Shown here: positions 36,758 through 45,969 of the stretch, piece after piece
Position numbering within the stretch: the stretch's first letter is position 1
How the letters are laid out: each line of letters begins with the position of its first letter
Source: JAGOEF01 sp964511665
Lineage (GTDB): Bacteria > Bacteroidota > Bacteroidia > Bacteroidales > ML635J-15
Direction of reading: 5' to 3'
DNA: 64,000 nt
Assembly (NCBI GenBank): GCA_964511665.1
Contig: CAZEHA010000012.1
Location: forward strand, 1-64,000
Made by a program: the position numbers and the translations under genes
The notes under the pieces: model-generated
The model's input: the letters and a program-made list of their open reading frames with translations, nothing else
What the model was told of the DNA's origin: nothing
Databases searched by the model: none

Positions 36758-39481
36758 ATGAAATATAAGCCGATGAAAATTACAATAACGTGCATATTAC
36801 TGTCTTTGGCAGCAATAGTTCTGTCGCGAGGAGTTCAAGCTCAGTGGTTTTACGATACTGCAAGCATACAGCAAATCAGAATCTATTTCGATTATCCCGA
36901 CTGGGATTATATGCTCGATACTGCCAAAGCAGGAGATGAGGGCTACATTATGGCTCGCGAAGTGTTTGTTAACGGCCAAGAATTCGATTCAGTAGGAGTG
37001 AAGTATAAGGGCAATAGCAGTTACAATCAGAATAATGCGAAAAATCCCATGCATATTGAGCTTGACACATACAAAAGTCAACATTATCAGGGATATAAAG
37101 ACATCAAACTAAGCAATGGATTTAAAGATCCTTCATTTTTACGAGAAGTGCTTTCGTATGGACTTGCCAATAAATATATGAAAGCCCCTTTGTCGAATTA
37201 TGCAAAACTATATATTAACGACGAATACATCGGACTGTTTTCGAATTCCGAATCAATTACCAAAACTTTTGTAGATGGACGGTTCGGGTCAAAGAATGGT
37301 GCATTTTTTAAGTGCAACCCTGTGTATTCCTCCGGCCCGGGAAACAAACCCAATCTTAAGTATAAGGGTGCCGACAGCACATTGTATTATCAATCGTACG
37401 AAATAAAATCAGACTACGGTTGGCAATCGCTGATTGACTTGTGCTATACTCTCGAAAACAACATAGGCAACGTCGAAAGCCTTCTTAACGTGAACGAAAC
37501 CCTGTGGATGCTGGCATTCGACAATATTTTGGTAAATCTCGATTCTTATATTGGCGCAATATCTCAAAATTATTATCTCTATCAGGACGAATACGGTATA
37601 TTTCATCCTGTGCTTTGGGATTTGAACGAGAGCTTTGGTTCTTTCAACAACACCGGAAGTGGTCCTCCGCTTACCAATACGCTGCAAATGCAACAGATGA
37701 ACCACCTTTTACATCTGAACGATACCGATTGGCCGCTTATGAGGAATTTGCTGTCGATGCCGAAGTACAAACGCATGTATTTGGCACACTACAAAACCAT
37801 GCTCGACGAAATCTTGACATCGGGTGAGTATTATACCATGGCTTCTTATTTTCACCAATTGATTGATGCCGAAGTGAATGGTGACCCCAATAAGTTGTAT
37901 TCGTATCAAAATTTTCTTACCAATATCACCAACGATGTCAGCACAGGGATGGGAGTGATTCCGGGTATTGCAAAGTTGTGTAATGGCCGACGCGATTATG
38001 TAAATGGTCTTTCCGATTTTACTGCAGTGGAACCTGTTATCGATAATGTAACTGTTTCGGAAACTGAACCTGACTTGTTCGAAAGTGTGTACATAACTGT
38101 TGACGTTGCTAATGCGAATGAGGTGTGGTTGTTTTTTCGTGATGCCGGATTCGCTCCGTTTCAGCAAATACAAATGTTCGACGACGGCAATCATGATGAT
38201 GGCGCAGTCGATGATGGGGTATATGGAGTCTCCATTGATTTGAATGCAATAGTAACTGAGTATTATGTTTATGCCGAGAACAGTACTATAGGTCGCTTTT
38301 TGCCACGCAGGGCACAGAAAGAAGTATTTCAGATTATTGCAAATGTGACGGAACCAATTGATGTGACGATAATTATTAACGAATTCATGGCTTCAAATAC
38401 GAATAGTGCTTCCGACACCAATGGCGATTTCGACGATTGGATAGAATTGTATAACTATGGTGATGAGCCTGTTGATATGAGTTTGATGTTTTTAAGCGAT
38501 TCGTACAACATGCTTCAAAAATGGCAGTTTAGTGATGCTACAATTATTCAGCCACATTCATTTCTTATTGTATGGGCCGACAACGAGGTAGATCAAGGGG
38601 ACTTGCACGCTTCGTTCAGTTTATCGGCTGACGGCGAAGCCGTGGTTTTGTCATACTACAGCGGATATATTATTGACAGCGTAAGTTTTGGTGGTCAAAT
38701 CAGCAATATTTCAATGCAACGATGCCCCGACAATCAGGATGTTTTTTTTATGGCGCTGCCAACTTTTAACACGGCAAATACCTGCGTTAGCGAAATTGAT
38801 GAACAGTCATTGAAAATTAATGAGTTTATGGCCGCCAATGCGTCTACAACCAGCGATAGTTTCGGCGAGTTCGACGATTGGATAGAACTGTATAATACTT
38901 CATCTCAAAGCGTCGATTTGGGAGAATTGTATTTGTCCGACTCTTATACCAATCCACTGAAATATCAATTTCAGTCGGGCACCGAATTACAGTCGGGGCA
39001 ATATCTGATAGTATGGGCCGACGGCGAACCAGAGCAAGGGAGTTTGCACGCCTCGTTTAAATTGTCGGCTTCGGGCGAGCAACTTATTCTGAGTCATGCC
39101 TCCGGCTTAGTGATCGATTATCACAGTTTCGGCGAACAAGCTACCGATGTTTCTATGTTTCGCTGCCCCAACGGAAGCGGAGTTTTCGAGCAAGGAAGTC
39201 CCAGTTTTTCGGCCGCTAATAATTGTGGAAATGCCGTTTCGGGTATTGAGGCAGGCCAAGATATACAGGTGTTCCCTAATCCCGGAAACGGTAATATTAC
39301 AGTGAAACATCCCGAATACATCAACACAATTACTGTTTTCGATTTGGCAGGGCGGCTTGTCGAACGTTTGCAAACCCACAATACAACTACTACTCACGTG
39401 AATATTGATGTCAAGGGAGTGTATATGTTCGTAATACAATCTGATGACCGGAACTACACCACTCGCATTATTGTTTGGTAG
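36758..39481 (+). CDS. T9SS-exported CotH-kinase-like protein with two lamin-tail domains
   Basis: 907 aa. The signal peptide ends near VQAQ; a second start at 36773 is possible. About residues 35-420 form a CotH-type domain (GVKYKGNSSYNQ, KDIKLSNGFKDPSFLRE, HPVLWDLNESFGSF), an atypical kinase family known from spore coat proteins. Two lamin-tail-like domains follow (INEFMASNTN and INEFMAANAS, both with FDDWIELYN and LIVWAD), clearly a tandem duplication. The C-terminus is a sorting domain starting VFPNPGNGN. Expected to be secreted or surface-bound. Confidence 0.86.
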   Translation: MKYKPMKITITCILLSLAAIVLSRGVQAQWFYDTASIQQIRIYFDYPDWDYMLDTAKAGDEGYIMAREVFVNGQEFDSVGVKYKGNSSYNQNNAKNPMHIELDTYKSQHYQGYKDIKLSNGFKDPSFLREVLSYGLANKYMKAPLSNYAKLYINDEYIGLFSNSESITKTFVDGRFGSKNGAFFKCNPVYSSGPGNKPNLKYKGADSTLYYQSYEIKSDYGWQSLIDLCYTLENNIGNVESLLNVNETLWMLAFDNILVNLDSYIGAISQNYYLYQDEYGIFHPVLWDLNESFGSFNNTGSGPPLTNTLQMQQMNHLLHLNDTDWPLMRNLLSMPKYKRMYLAHYKTMLDEILTSGEYYTMASYFHQLIDAEVNGDPNKLYSYQNFLTNITNDVSTGMGVIPGIAKLCNGRRDYVNGLSDFTAVEPVIDNVTVSETEPDLFESVYITVDVANANEVWLFFRDAGFAPFQQIQMFDDGNHDDGAVDDGVYGVSIDLNAIVTEYYVYAENSTIGRFLPRRAQKEVFQIIANVTEPIDVTIIINEFMASNTNSASDTNGDFDDWIELYNYGDEPVDMSLMFLSDSYNMLQKWQFSDATIIQPHSFLIVWADNEVDQGDLHASFSLSADGEAVVLSYYSGYIIDSVSFGGQISNISMQRCPDNQDVFFMALPTFNTANTCVSEIDEQSLKINEFMAANASTTSDSFGEFDDWIELYNTSSQSVDLGELYLSDSYTNPLKYQFQSGTELQSGQYLIVWADGEPEQGSLHASFKLSASGEQLILSHASGLVIDYHSFGEQATDVSMFRCPNGSGVFEQGSPSFSAANNCGNAVSGIEAGQDIQVFPNPGNGNITVKHPEYINTITVFDLAGRLVERLQTHNTTTTHVNIDVKGVYMFVIQSDDRNYTTRIIVW

Positions 39482-39517
39482 CATACACCGATGCAAGATA
39501 TCTCTTACGCTGATTAA

Positions 39518-39547
39518 TTGCGCATGAATCATTTTTAACTACATTTG
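39518..39547 (+). promoter_or_regulatory. candidate prfC promoter (TTG-N19-TACATTTG)
   Basis: TTG at 39518-39520 and a perfect TACATTTG at 39540-39547, 19 nt apart. It would give a leader of roughly 165 nt before prfC. Confidence 0.55.
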
Positions 39548-39720
39548 TGCGCTGAAATGAAAACCAACATATCTAAATATTGTGGTACTACTCCACCTTG
39601 ATTGTGCCAATTTGTTTGGTTCTTAGTTTTTAGTCAATTTACTGACTACACATTCCCAAATAAATTTCATAAAGCACTTTTGCGATAAGCTGATTGTTAA
39701 ACACTTCGAAAACATTACGA

Positions 39721-41301
39721 ATGCAACTAAAAGACGAAATAAACCTAAGAAGAACTTTTGCCATAATATCGCATCCCGATGCCGGTAAAACAACCTTAAC
39801 CGAAAAACTCCTTCTTATTGGAGGAGCTATTCAGGTTGCGGGCGCAGTAAAAAGTAATAAAATCAGAAAGACTGCCACCAGCGATTTTCTTGAAATTGAG
39901 AAGCAACGTGGTATTTCGGTAGCAACTTCAGTAATGTCAATCGATTATAAAGGCTTCAAAATAAACATACTCGATACTCCGGGTCACAAGGATTTTGCCG
40001 AAGATACCTATCGCACTCTTACTGCCGTGGATAGTGTGATACTTGTAATCGACAGTGTGAAGGGCGTTGAAGAACAAACTAGGAAGTTGATGGAAGTGTG
40101 TAGGATGAGAGATACTCCGGTGATGATTTTTATCAACAAAATGGACAGAGAAGGCAAATATTCTTTCGATTTGTTGGAAGAGTTAGAAAACGAGTTAAAA
40201 ATTGCGGTTTGCCCCATGACTTGGCCGGTTGGCAACGGATCGCAGTTTAAAGGTGTTTGCAAGCTCACTACAAAAAGTTTTCAGCTGTTTTCGCCTCAAA
40301 AAGCAAATGTACCAGAAATATTACTCAATACATCCGATATTAATAATTGTGAGGTGCAATCACATTTTGGAGAAACAAATCTAGAAAAACTGGTTGAGGA
40401 ATTAGAACTTGTCGACGATATATATGAGCCCTTCGACCAAAGTTTGTACAGGGACGGGTACATAGCTCCTGTTTTTTTTGGCAGTGCGCTCAATAATTTT
40501 GGCATCCCCGAATTGTTCGAAACCTTTTTACAAATTGCTCCTTGTCCTTCGGCTACAACAGCGGTTCAAAGAATTGTATTACCCGAAGAGGAAAAATTTA
40601 GCGGCTTTGTTTTTAAAATACATGCAAACCTCGACCCCAACCATCGCAATAGGATGGCTTTTCTCAGGATATGTTCAGGGAAATTTGAGCGCAATAAGAT
40701 GTATTATCATCCTCGGTTAAACAAAAAAATGCGTTTTTCAACGCCTGCCACATTTCTGGCAAGCAGCAAAAGCACCATCGATGAAGCTTTTCCGGGCGAT
40801 GTGATTGGTTTATACGACTCGGGAAACTTAAAAATAGGCGATACTCTAACCGAGGGCGAGGTACTACATTTTACCGGTATCCCCAGTTTCTCTCCCGAAA
40901 TATTAAAAGAAGTCATCAACCGAGATCCCCTCAAAACCAAACAACTCGACAAAGGGGTTATGCAACTTACCGACGAAGGTTTGGCACAGTTGTTTGTTCA
41001 ACAGCCGGGTAACCGAAAAATTATTGGCACCGTTGGCGAGCTTCAATACGATGTTATTAAGTTCCGACTACAGCACGAATATGGTGCGAAATGCGATTTT
41101 ATGTCGTTACGCTTTATTAAAGCCTGCTGGTTGCGTTGCGAGAATAAGAAAGATTTGCAAAACTTCATGAATTCTTGGTCGGGATCCATTGCATTTGATA
41201 AGTCGAATAACCCTGTTTTTTTAGCCGAAAGCGAATGGATGCTTAAAATTGCCGGAGAGGCCAATCCTGGCATACAATTTCACCGTAGTTCTGAGTTATA
41301 G
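39721..41301 (+). CDS. prfC: peptide chain release factor 3
   Basis: 526 aa from the ATG at 39721; a TTG at 39694 adds nine residues and is rejected. This translational GTPase removes class I release factors from the ribosome. The P-loop SHPDAGKTT is at 17-25, followed by the switch segment EKQRGISV, DTPGHKDF and NKMDREG. The length agrees with E. coli RF3 (529 aa). It is convergent with the large exported protein that follows. Confidence 0.95.
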   Translation: MQLKDEINLRRTFAIISHPDAGKTTLTEKLLLIGGAIQVAGAVKSNKIRKTATSDFLEIEKQRGISVATSVMSIDYKGFKINILDTPGHKDFAEDTYRTLTAVDSVILVIDSVKGVEEQTRKLMEVCRMRDTPVMIFINKMDREGKYSFDLLEELENELKIAVCPMTWPVGNGSQFKGVCKLTTKSFQLFSPQKANVPEILLNTSDINNCEVQSHFGETNLEKLVEELELVDDIYEPFDQSLYRDGYIAPVFFGSALNNFGIPELFETFLQIAPCPSATTAVQRIVLPEEEKFSGFVFKIHANLDPNHRNRMAFLRICSGKFERNKMYYHPRLNKKMRFSTPATFLASSKSTIDEAFPGDVIGLYDSGNLKIGDTLTEGEVLHFTGIPSFSPEILKEVINRDPLKTKQLDKGVMQLTDEGLAQLFVQQPGNRKIIGTVGELQYDVIKFRLQHEYGAKCDFMSLRFIKACWLRCENKKDLQNFMNSWSGSIAFDKSNNPVFLAESEWMLKIAGEANPGIQFHRSSEL

Positions 41302-41368
41302 TAAAACCGCGAATTACTATTTCTATAGAAGTACTTTTTTCAAAGATTCTGGTAGATAGCTTTGAGTG

Positions 41369-44300
41369 TTATTGTTTGGTTATTTTAATTGTGTGGTTTA
41401 TATTATTCCCGATAATTTGTAAATAATACATACCATCATTGTACATGCTCAAATCGACGGCAGCCGATTGATAAAACTCTATTTGTTGTAGTATCTGACC
41501 TAACGTATTCCAAATAATTAATTTTGTTTTCTCGTTGTTTTCGTAACACTCTACGAAAAGAAAATCTTGAACAGGATTGGGATATGCCATAAAGTCAATT
41601 GCTTGTGAACTAATTATTTTGGTTTGTGTAACGGTAATAATATTTGATTGTGTTGAGTTGCAATTGTTGATGCTTACAATGACATAATAGTCACCGTCTT
41701 CGGTTACAGTAAAAGATTGATTAGTAGCACCCGTAATTAAACCATTCTGATTATACCATTGATTCCCTTCAGAATAATTTGAGCTTAATACATTTCCAAT
41801 TAGTGTTATTATTGGTGTTTCAGGAATCTGATTTACATTTATCAATACACTAGAGAACTCCCCTTCACCACAATTGTTTACACCCCTTACTTGTAATATC
41901 CCGGAATTGGCACCCAAGGATATGTTAAGGCTTATGCTGTTAGATGTGCTAAAGCCTGTGAAGCCTTGTGGCAATAACCATTCGTAGGATGTTGCTGCAG
42001 CAATAGGCGGTGTACTGTATATTAAATTACTCTGGGCTTCACAAACAAATAAATTTCCCTCAATATTCTCTGCTGCGGCAGGATTGGGGTTAATTGTCGG
42101 TGTCATAAATGCTGAGCCTGAGCAGGCCCCATCAATAACTTCTACAGTAACATTGGGAGTGGTGGGTTGTGCTGAATTGTTAAACAGACTTATTTGCAGA
42201 TTATCTTCATGACTATTTTGCATATCTCCATTCACAAACCAGTTGTATTCAACATTTCCGGAACCTCCCGTAACATGTGCATAAAAAACATAGGCTGTTC
42301 CCGAACACTGAGGACCGGTTGGAATACGGGTCATACTTACTGTGAATGGTTCATTCACAGTTACATCAATGTAATTAAATGCTGTGCATGCCTCGGTGCC
42401 AAAGTCCCAGCAAAAACCACAATTGTTCATGTTTCTTACATGAAAACGATATGTGCCGGCATGTTCGGGCGTAAAAGTAAAACTGTTCAGTCCCTGATAT
42501 GCATTCGAAAAAACATTCCAACTGTTACCACCGTTGTCGGAGCAAAAGTAGACTGCGATTCCCGTTCCTCCAGAACTGGTTATTTCAATGCTTTCGCCAA
42601 GGCATACTGCTGACTGTGATGATGAGATTGTTGCATCAATAGGCGTTTCTTCGACATAGATTTCAAGTTGAGCTGTATCGCCAGTACCGCAGGTGTTTTG
42701 CCCGAGAACTTCGATTACCCCACCAACAAAGTTTTCGTCGAAATTAACGGTAATACTGTTTGTATTACTGCTACCTGTTGCCCCTGTGGGTAATGTCCAA
42801 ATATAATTGTTTGCAAAACTAATTTCGGGTATTGAATAGCTAAGTTCGGTTTGGCCGGGGCAAATGCCGGAATTCCCGATAATTGCCTGAGCATCTGAAG
42901 GGTAGGCATAAACGGTGGGTGTCATGATTGCTGATGCGGTGCAAATGCCATCAGATACAACAACCGTAATATTATGGGTAATGGCCCAATCCTGAGTATT
43001 TGAAAGACCGGTAGTAAAAACATCGGTGGTTGAGCTCTGTTGCTCACCGTTTAAATACCATTGGTAGCTGTAAGAACCACTACCTCCGGCAGGATGAGCA
43101 TAAAAATTGTATTGTGTTCCACTGCATTGTGGGCCTGTAGGTGTTCGTGACATGCTGACACTTAAAGCCGGTAGCACTTGTATCTCTACGGCCTGAAAAG
43201 CTGTACAAGCCTCAGTTCCATAATCCCAGCAGAACCCACAATGGTTGCGGTTTCGAACATGAACAAGGAAGCTGCCTTCGTGGTCGGGTGTAAAACTAAA
43301 ATTTGATTCCCCTTCATGTGCCATCGAAAAAATATTCCACGATACACCTCCATTGTCGGAACAGAAATACACAGGGTCTCCCGTTCCTCCTTGAATCGAA
43401 ATATTTACTGATTCTCCTAAGCAAATTTGTGTTTCAGAGGCCGAAATAGCTGCATCGACCGGAGTGGAAGAAGCCGGAATGGTAAAATTGAAGCATCCGG
43501 AACTGCCGCACTGGCTACTGGCCATTACGGCATATTGTGTCAGGCTGCTTTCGGGTGTTATTGCCATACTGTTTCCGCTGCCTAGATAAATTCCTCCATT
43601 GTTGGTGTCGCAGTTGTATTTGTACCAATGCCATTCTCCACCGGCCCCTGAATCTCCGCCTATTGGTGCAACAGTTACTGATTGCCCGGGGCAGGATGAT
43701 TCAGGCGAAAGACTTACCGAAGTTGCTGCAGAGGGAGCCGACATGGTATACACGGCAGGTGCGCTCAGGTTTCCCGAATTGTCGTAGGCAACAAATGTCC
43801 AGATTGCATTTTCGCAAATGTCGGGTCCATTTACTACATCATATACTGGCCCTCTAACATCGGCAATAAGGCTTCCGTTTCTATACACATAATACCCCAT
43901 GACTCCGGTGTTGTCCCATGGCTCTTCCCACGAAAAAGTGTAATTATTGCTGTTTGGGTTATCGCTGATAATTACCGGTGATGGTGTTTCGGGCGGAGTG
44001 ATATCGTTTTTACCGATTACGAAAACATGACTCTCTTTATAAATATTATCAGGGGTATTGATGCGGTAGGTTCTGCCTCCCATGTGCTGTACTCCATTGT
44101 CGGTGATTTTTCCGCTTGCCGAAACCCTGTATATTTGTTCAACAGGTATCCATTCGGGCACCGTTACTTCAATCCAGTAATCTTGATTGCTTATGCTGCT
44201 GTTCCACTTCAGCTGCAGCACATTATAAGAAAAATCAATGTTGTTGTTAACCACCACTACCACCATAGCATCCTCCCCAATCAATGCCCTCGATTTAACA

Positions 44301-45892
44301 TTTGTTGTGCTGCGGGTAACTACATCAGCCATTTCGCCAAACAAACAGAGGTTTTTAATCTGGTTTATCTGATTGGTCAGTTTCACTGATTCGTTCCATT
44401 GTTCGGTATAGTCTTCATCGGTGGTTTGTTTTACGCAGAACCAGTGTATTCCTTTAGCACCACACATTACATGAGCCCAAAACTGATAGTTTACGCTATA
44501 ATCTTTTGGCTGAACACCCCAAACACTCGATGCCAACTGACACCATGCCCACATTCGGCGAGGCTCGGTGTTGAATTTCAGATATTCGGTGTACGAAATA
44601 GCTTCCTCAATTTTACCGGTTCTACCCACCACAGGCGTCCATGTCATTGGAATTACATTGGGTGCATCGGCAGCGGCGTAATGGTCCATAGCAACTACAT
44701 CGGTCATCCAGCCGTAGCGCTGATATTTTTTTTGGGTACATAAATTCACATACGAAGGCGTGTTGGGATCGTTTTCCCAATATGTTTGATTTTTTTGCAG
44801 TTCTTCGGCAATGGGTTTGCTGTGCAAGTCGGGTTCATCATCAACCGACCATACATGAACATAGTTTGCTTGAGAATGAGCCTGAATAACAGGAATGGCA
44901 TTGGCAGGATTCATGGGATCTCCGAAATTTGGCTCCCAAACGGTTCTCATAAAATAGTCGTTAGCAGCATATTGCATATTGGCGGGCTCACCCGGACCAT
45001 GATTGGAATTCAGCGCAATCGACCTGATTTTTTTTACATAATTTTCCTGATCGGGATTAAACAGACTCGAAGACCAAGTACCCAGTGGAAACTCGGTTTC
45101 GGTGAGCCTGATACCTGCCGAAGCCCAGATTTGACTTTGAGTTGTTGTGTTTGTAGCATTGATACGAAGTGCCAATGGGTAGCATATGTTCAGCGGGAAT
45201 GGATTCGTTATTTTTATAATTCCGATTTGCTTAGGACTGATGAGGTTATTTCCACCTACTATTTCGATGCCTGAGCTTGCGCCAATAGTATATTGCAACT
45301 CGTTCATGAGAAGCTGATTAATCTGATAGGTATTGGTTGTGCTTGTATTTCGTAGATAGACGTATAAGTCGTTGCCGCTGTGGCTAATTAATACATTGCC
45401 AATTCTGAGTTCCGGAGTTGCGAATAGGGTATAGGGTAAAACATAACTATGTCCATTGCTGGTTTCAACTTCCATGGTAACGGCATGTCCTTCTTTAAAA
45501 GGGCTGGTTAAACCTTTCACAGTTACGGTACTGATATTATTTCCCTGCCCTTTGGCATTCATTACAGGTGGCCAAATGCGCATGCCTTCCGGTTCGTAAT
45601 AGGTACCTGCAACATGAAATCGTACCTGTGTGATGGCATCTGGCTGTGCAGTGTTTTCGTTGCTGACGAAAAAATAAGCTACTCCTCCGTTGTCGGGAGT
45701 GCTTACATCTTCGAGGCTGCCATAACTGCTGCCCCAGCTTGCCTGAACAAAGCCTGTTTCGTTGGTAACAAGAATTTGTCCGAATGATTGAGAAACACCA
45801 ATTAACAAAATCAGTCCACATACAGATATAAATATACCGAACGATGACTGCGGGTTCAGGTGAGCCAGTATTTCAAAAACTTTTTTTATCAT
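41369..45892 (-). CDS. very large T9SS-exported glycoside-hydrolase-like multidomain protein
   Basis: 1507 aa with a signal peptide ending near QSFG. About residues 240-580 look like a TIM-barrel glycoside hydrolase (VHVWSVDDEPDLHS near 350 with a candidate acid residue, then MDHYAAADAP and WAWCQLASSVWG), but I cannot assign a family. A fibronectin-type domain follows (about 635-720). Then come alternating Ig/PKD-like modules; two are close duplicates sharing YFCSDNGG and the GFCWD-GTEACTAF cysteine motif. The last about 75 residues are a sorting domain starting FMAYPNPVQD. Probably an extracellular polysaccharide-acting or adhesive protein. Confidence 0.78.
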   Translation of the reverse strand: MIKKVFEILAHLNPQSSFGIFISVCGLILLIGVSQSFGQILVTNETGFVQASWGSSYGSLEDVSTPDNGGVAYFFVSNENTAQPDAITQVRFHVAGTYYEPEGMRIWPPVMNAKGQGNNISTVTVKGLTSPFKEGHAVTMEVETSNGHSYVLPYTLFATPELRIGNVLISHSGNDLYVYLRNTSTTNTYQINQLLMNELQYTIGASSGIEIVGGNNLISPKQIGIIKITNPFPLNICYPLALRINATNTTTQSQIWASAGIRLTETEFPLGTWSSSLFNPDQENYVKKIRSIALNSNHGPGEPANMQYAANDYFMRTVWEPNFGDPMNPANAIPVIQAHSQANYVHVWSVDDEPDLHSKPIAEELQKNQTYWENDPNTPSYVNLCTQKKYQRYGWMTDVVAMDHYAAADAPNVIPMTWTPVVGRTGKIEEAISYTEYLKFNTEPRRMWAWCQLASSVWGVQPKDYSVNYQFWAHVMCGAKGIHWFCVKQTTDEDYTEQWNESVKLTNQINQIKNLCLFGEMADVVTRSTTNVKSRALIGEDAMVVVVVNNNIDFSYNVLQLKWNSSISNQDYWIEVTVPEWIPVEQIYRVSASGKITDNGVQHMGGRTYRINTPDNIYKESHVFVIGKNDITPPETPSPVIISDNPNSNNYTFSWEEPWDNTGVMGYYVYRNGSLIADVRGPVYDVVNGPDICENAIWTFVAYDNSGNLSAPAVYTMSAPSAATSVSLSPESSCPGQSVTVAPIGGDSGAGGEWHWYKYNCDTNNGGIYLGSGNSMAITPESSLTQYAVMASSQCGSSGCFNFTIPASSTPVDAAISASETQICLGESVNISIQGGTGDPVYFCSDNGGVSWNIFSMAHEGESNFSFTPDHEGSFLVHVRNRNHCGFCWDYGTEACTAFQAVEIQVLPALSVSMSRTPTGPQCSGTQYNFYAHPAGGSGSYSYQWYLNGEQQSSTTDVFTTGLSNTQDWAITHNITVVVSDGICTASAIMTPTVYAYPSDAQAIIGNSGICPGQTELSYSIPEISFANNYIWTLPTGATGSSNTNSITVNFDENFVGGVIEVLGQNTCGTGDTAQLEIYVEETPIDATISSSQSAVCLGESIEITSSGGTGIAVYFCSDNGGNSWNVFSNAYQGLNSFTFTPEHAGTYRFHVRNMNNCGFCWDFGTEACTAFNYIDVTVNEPFTVSMTRIPTGPQCSGTAYVFYAHVTGGSGNVEYNWFVNGDMQNSHEDNLQISLFNNSAQPTTPNVTVEVIDGACSGSAFMTPTINPNPAAAENIEGNLFVCEAQSNLIYSTPPIAAATSYEWLLPQGFTGFSTSNSISLNISLGANSGILQVRGVNNCGEGEFSSVLINVNQIPETPIITLIGNVLSSNYSEGNQWYNQNGLITGATNQSFTVTEDGDYYVIVSINNCNSTQSNIITVTQTKIISSQAIDFMAYPNPVQDFLFVECYENNEKTKLIIWNTLGQILQQIEFYQSAAVDLSMYNDGMYYLQIIGNNINHTIKITKQ

Positions 45893-45969
45893 AGTTGCAA
45901 ATTTACATAATTCTAGTGTATTGTCTTTTTAATTTATAAGTGCTTGTTAATCAGTCTGTAAAACATTGA

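Noticed and set aside
38380..39220. Mobile or tandem DNA repeat
   Set aside because: The similarity reflects two encoded lamin-tail domains and is clearer in protein than in DNA.
41314..41340. Possible terminator after prfC
   Set aside because: A short bulged stem before six T is present, but the pairing is weak and not convincing by eye.
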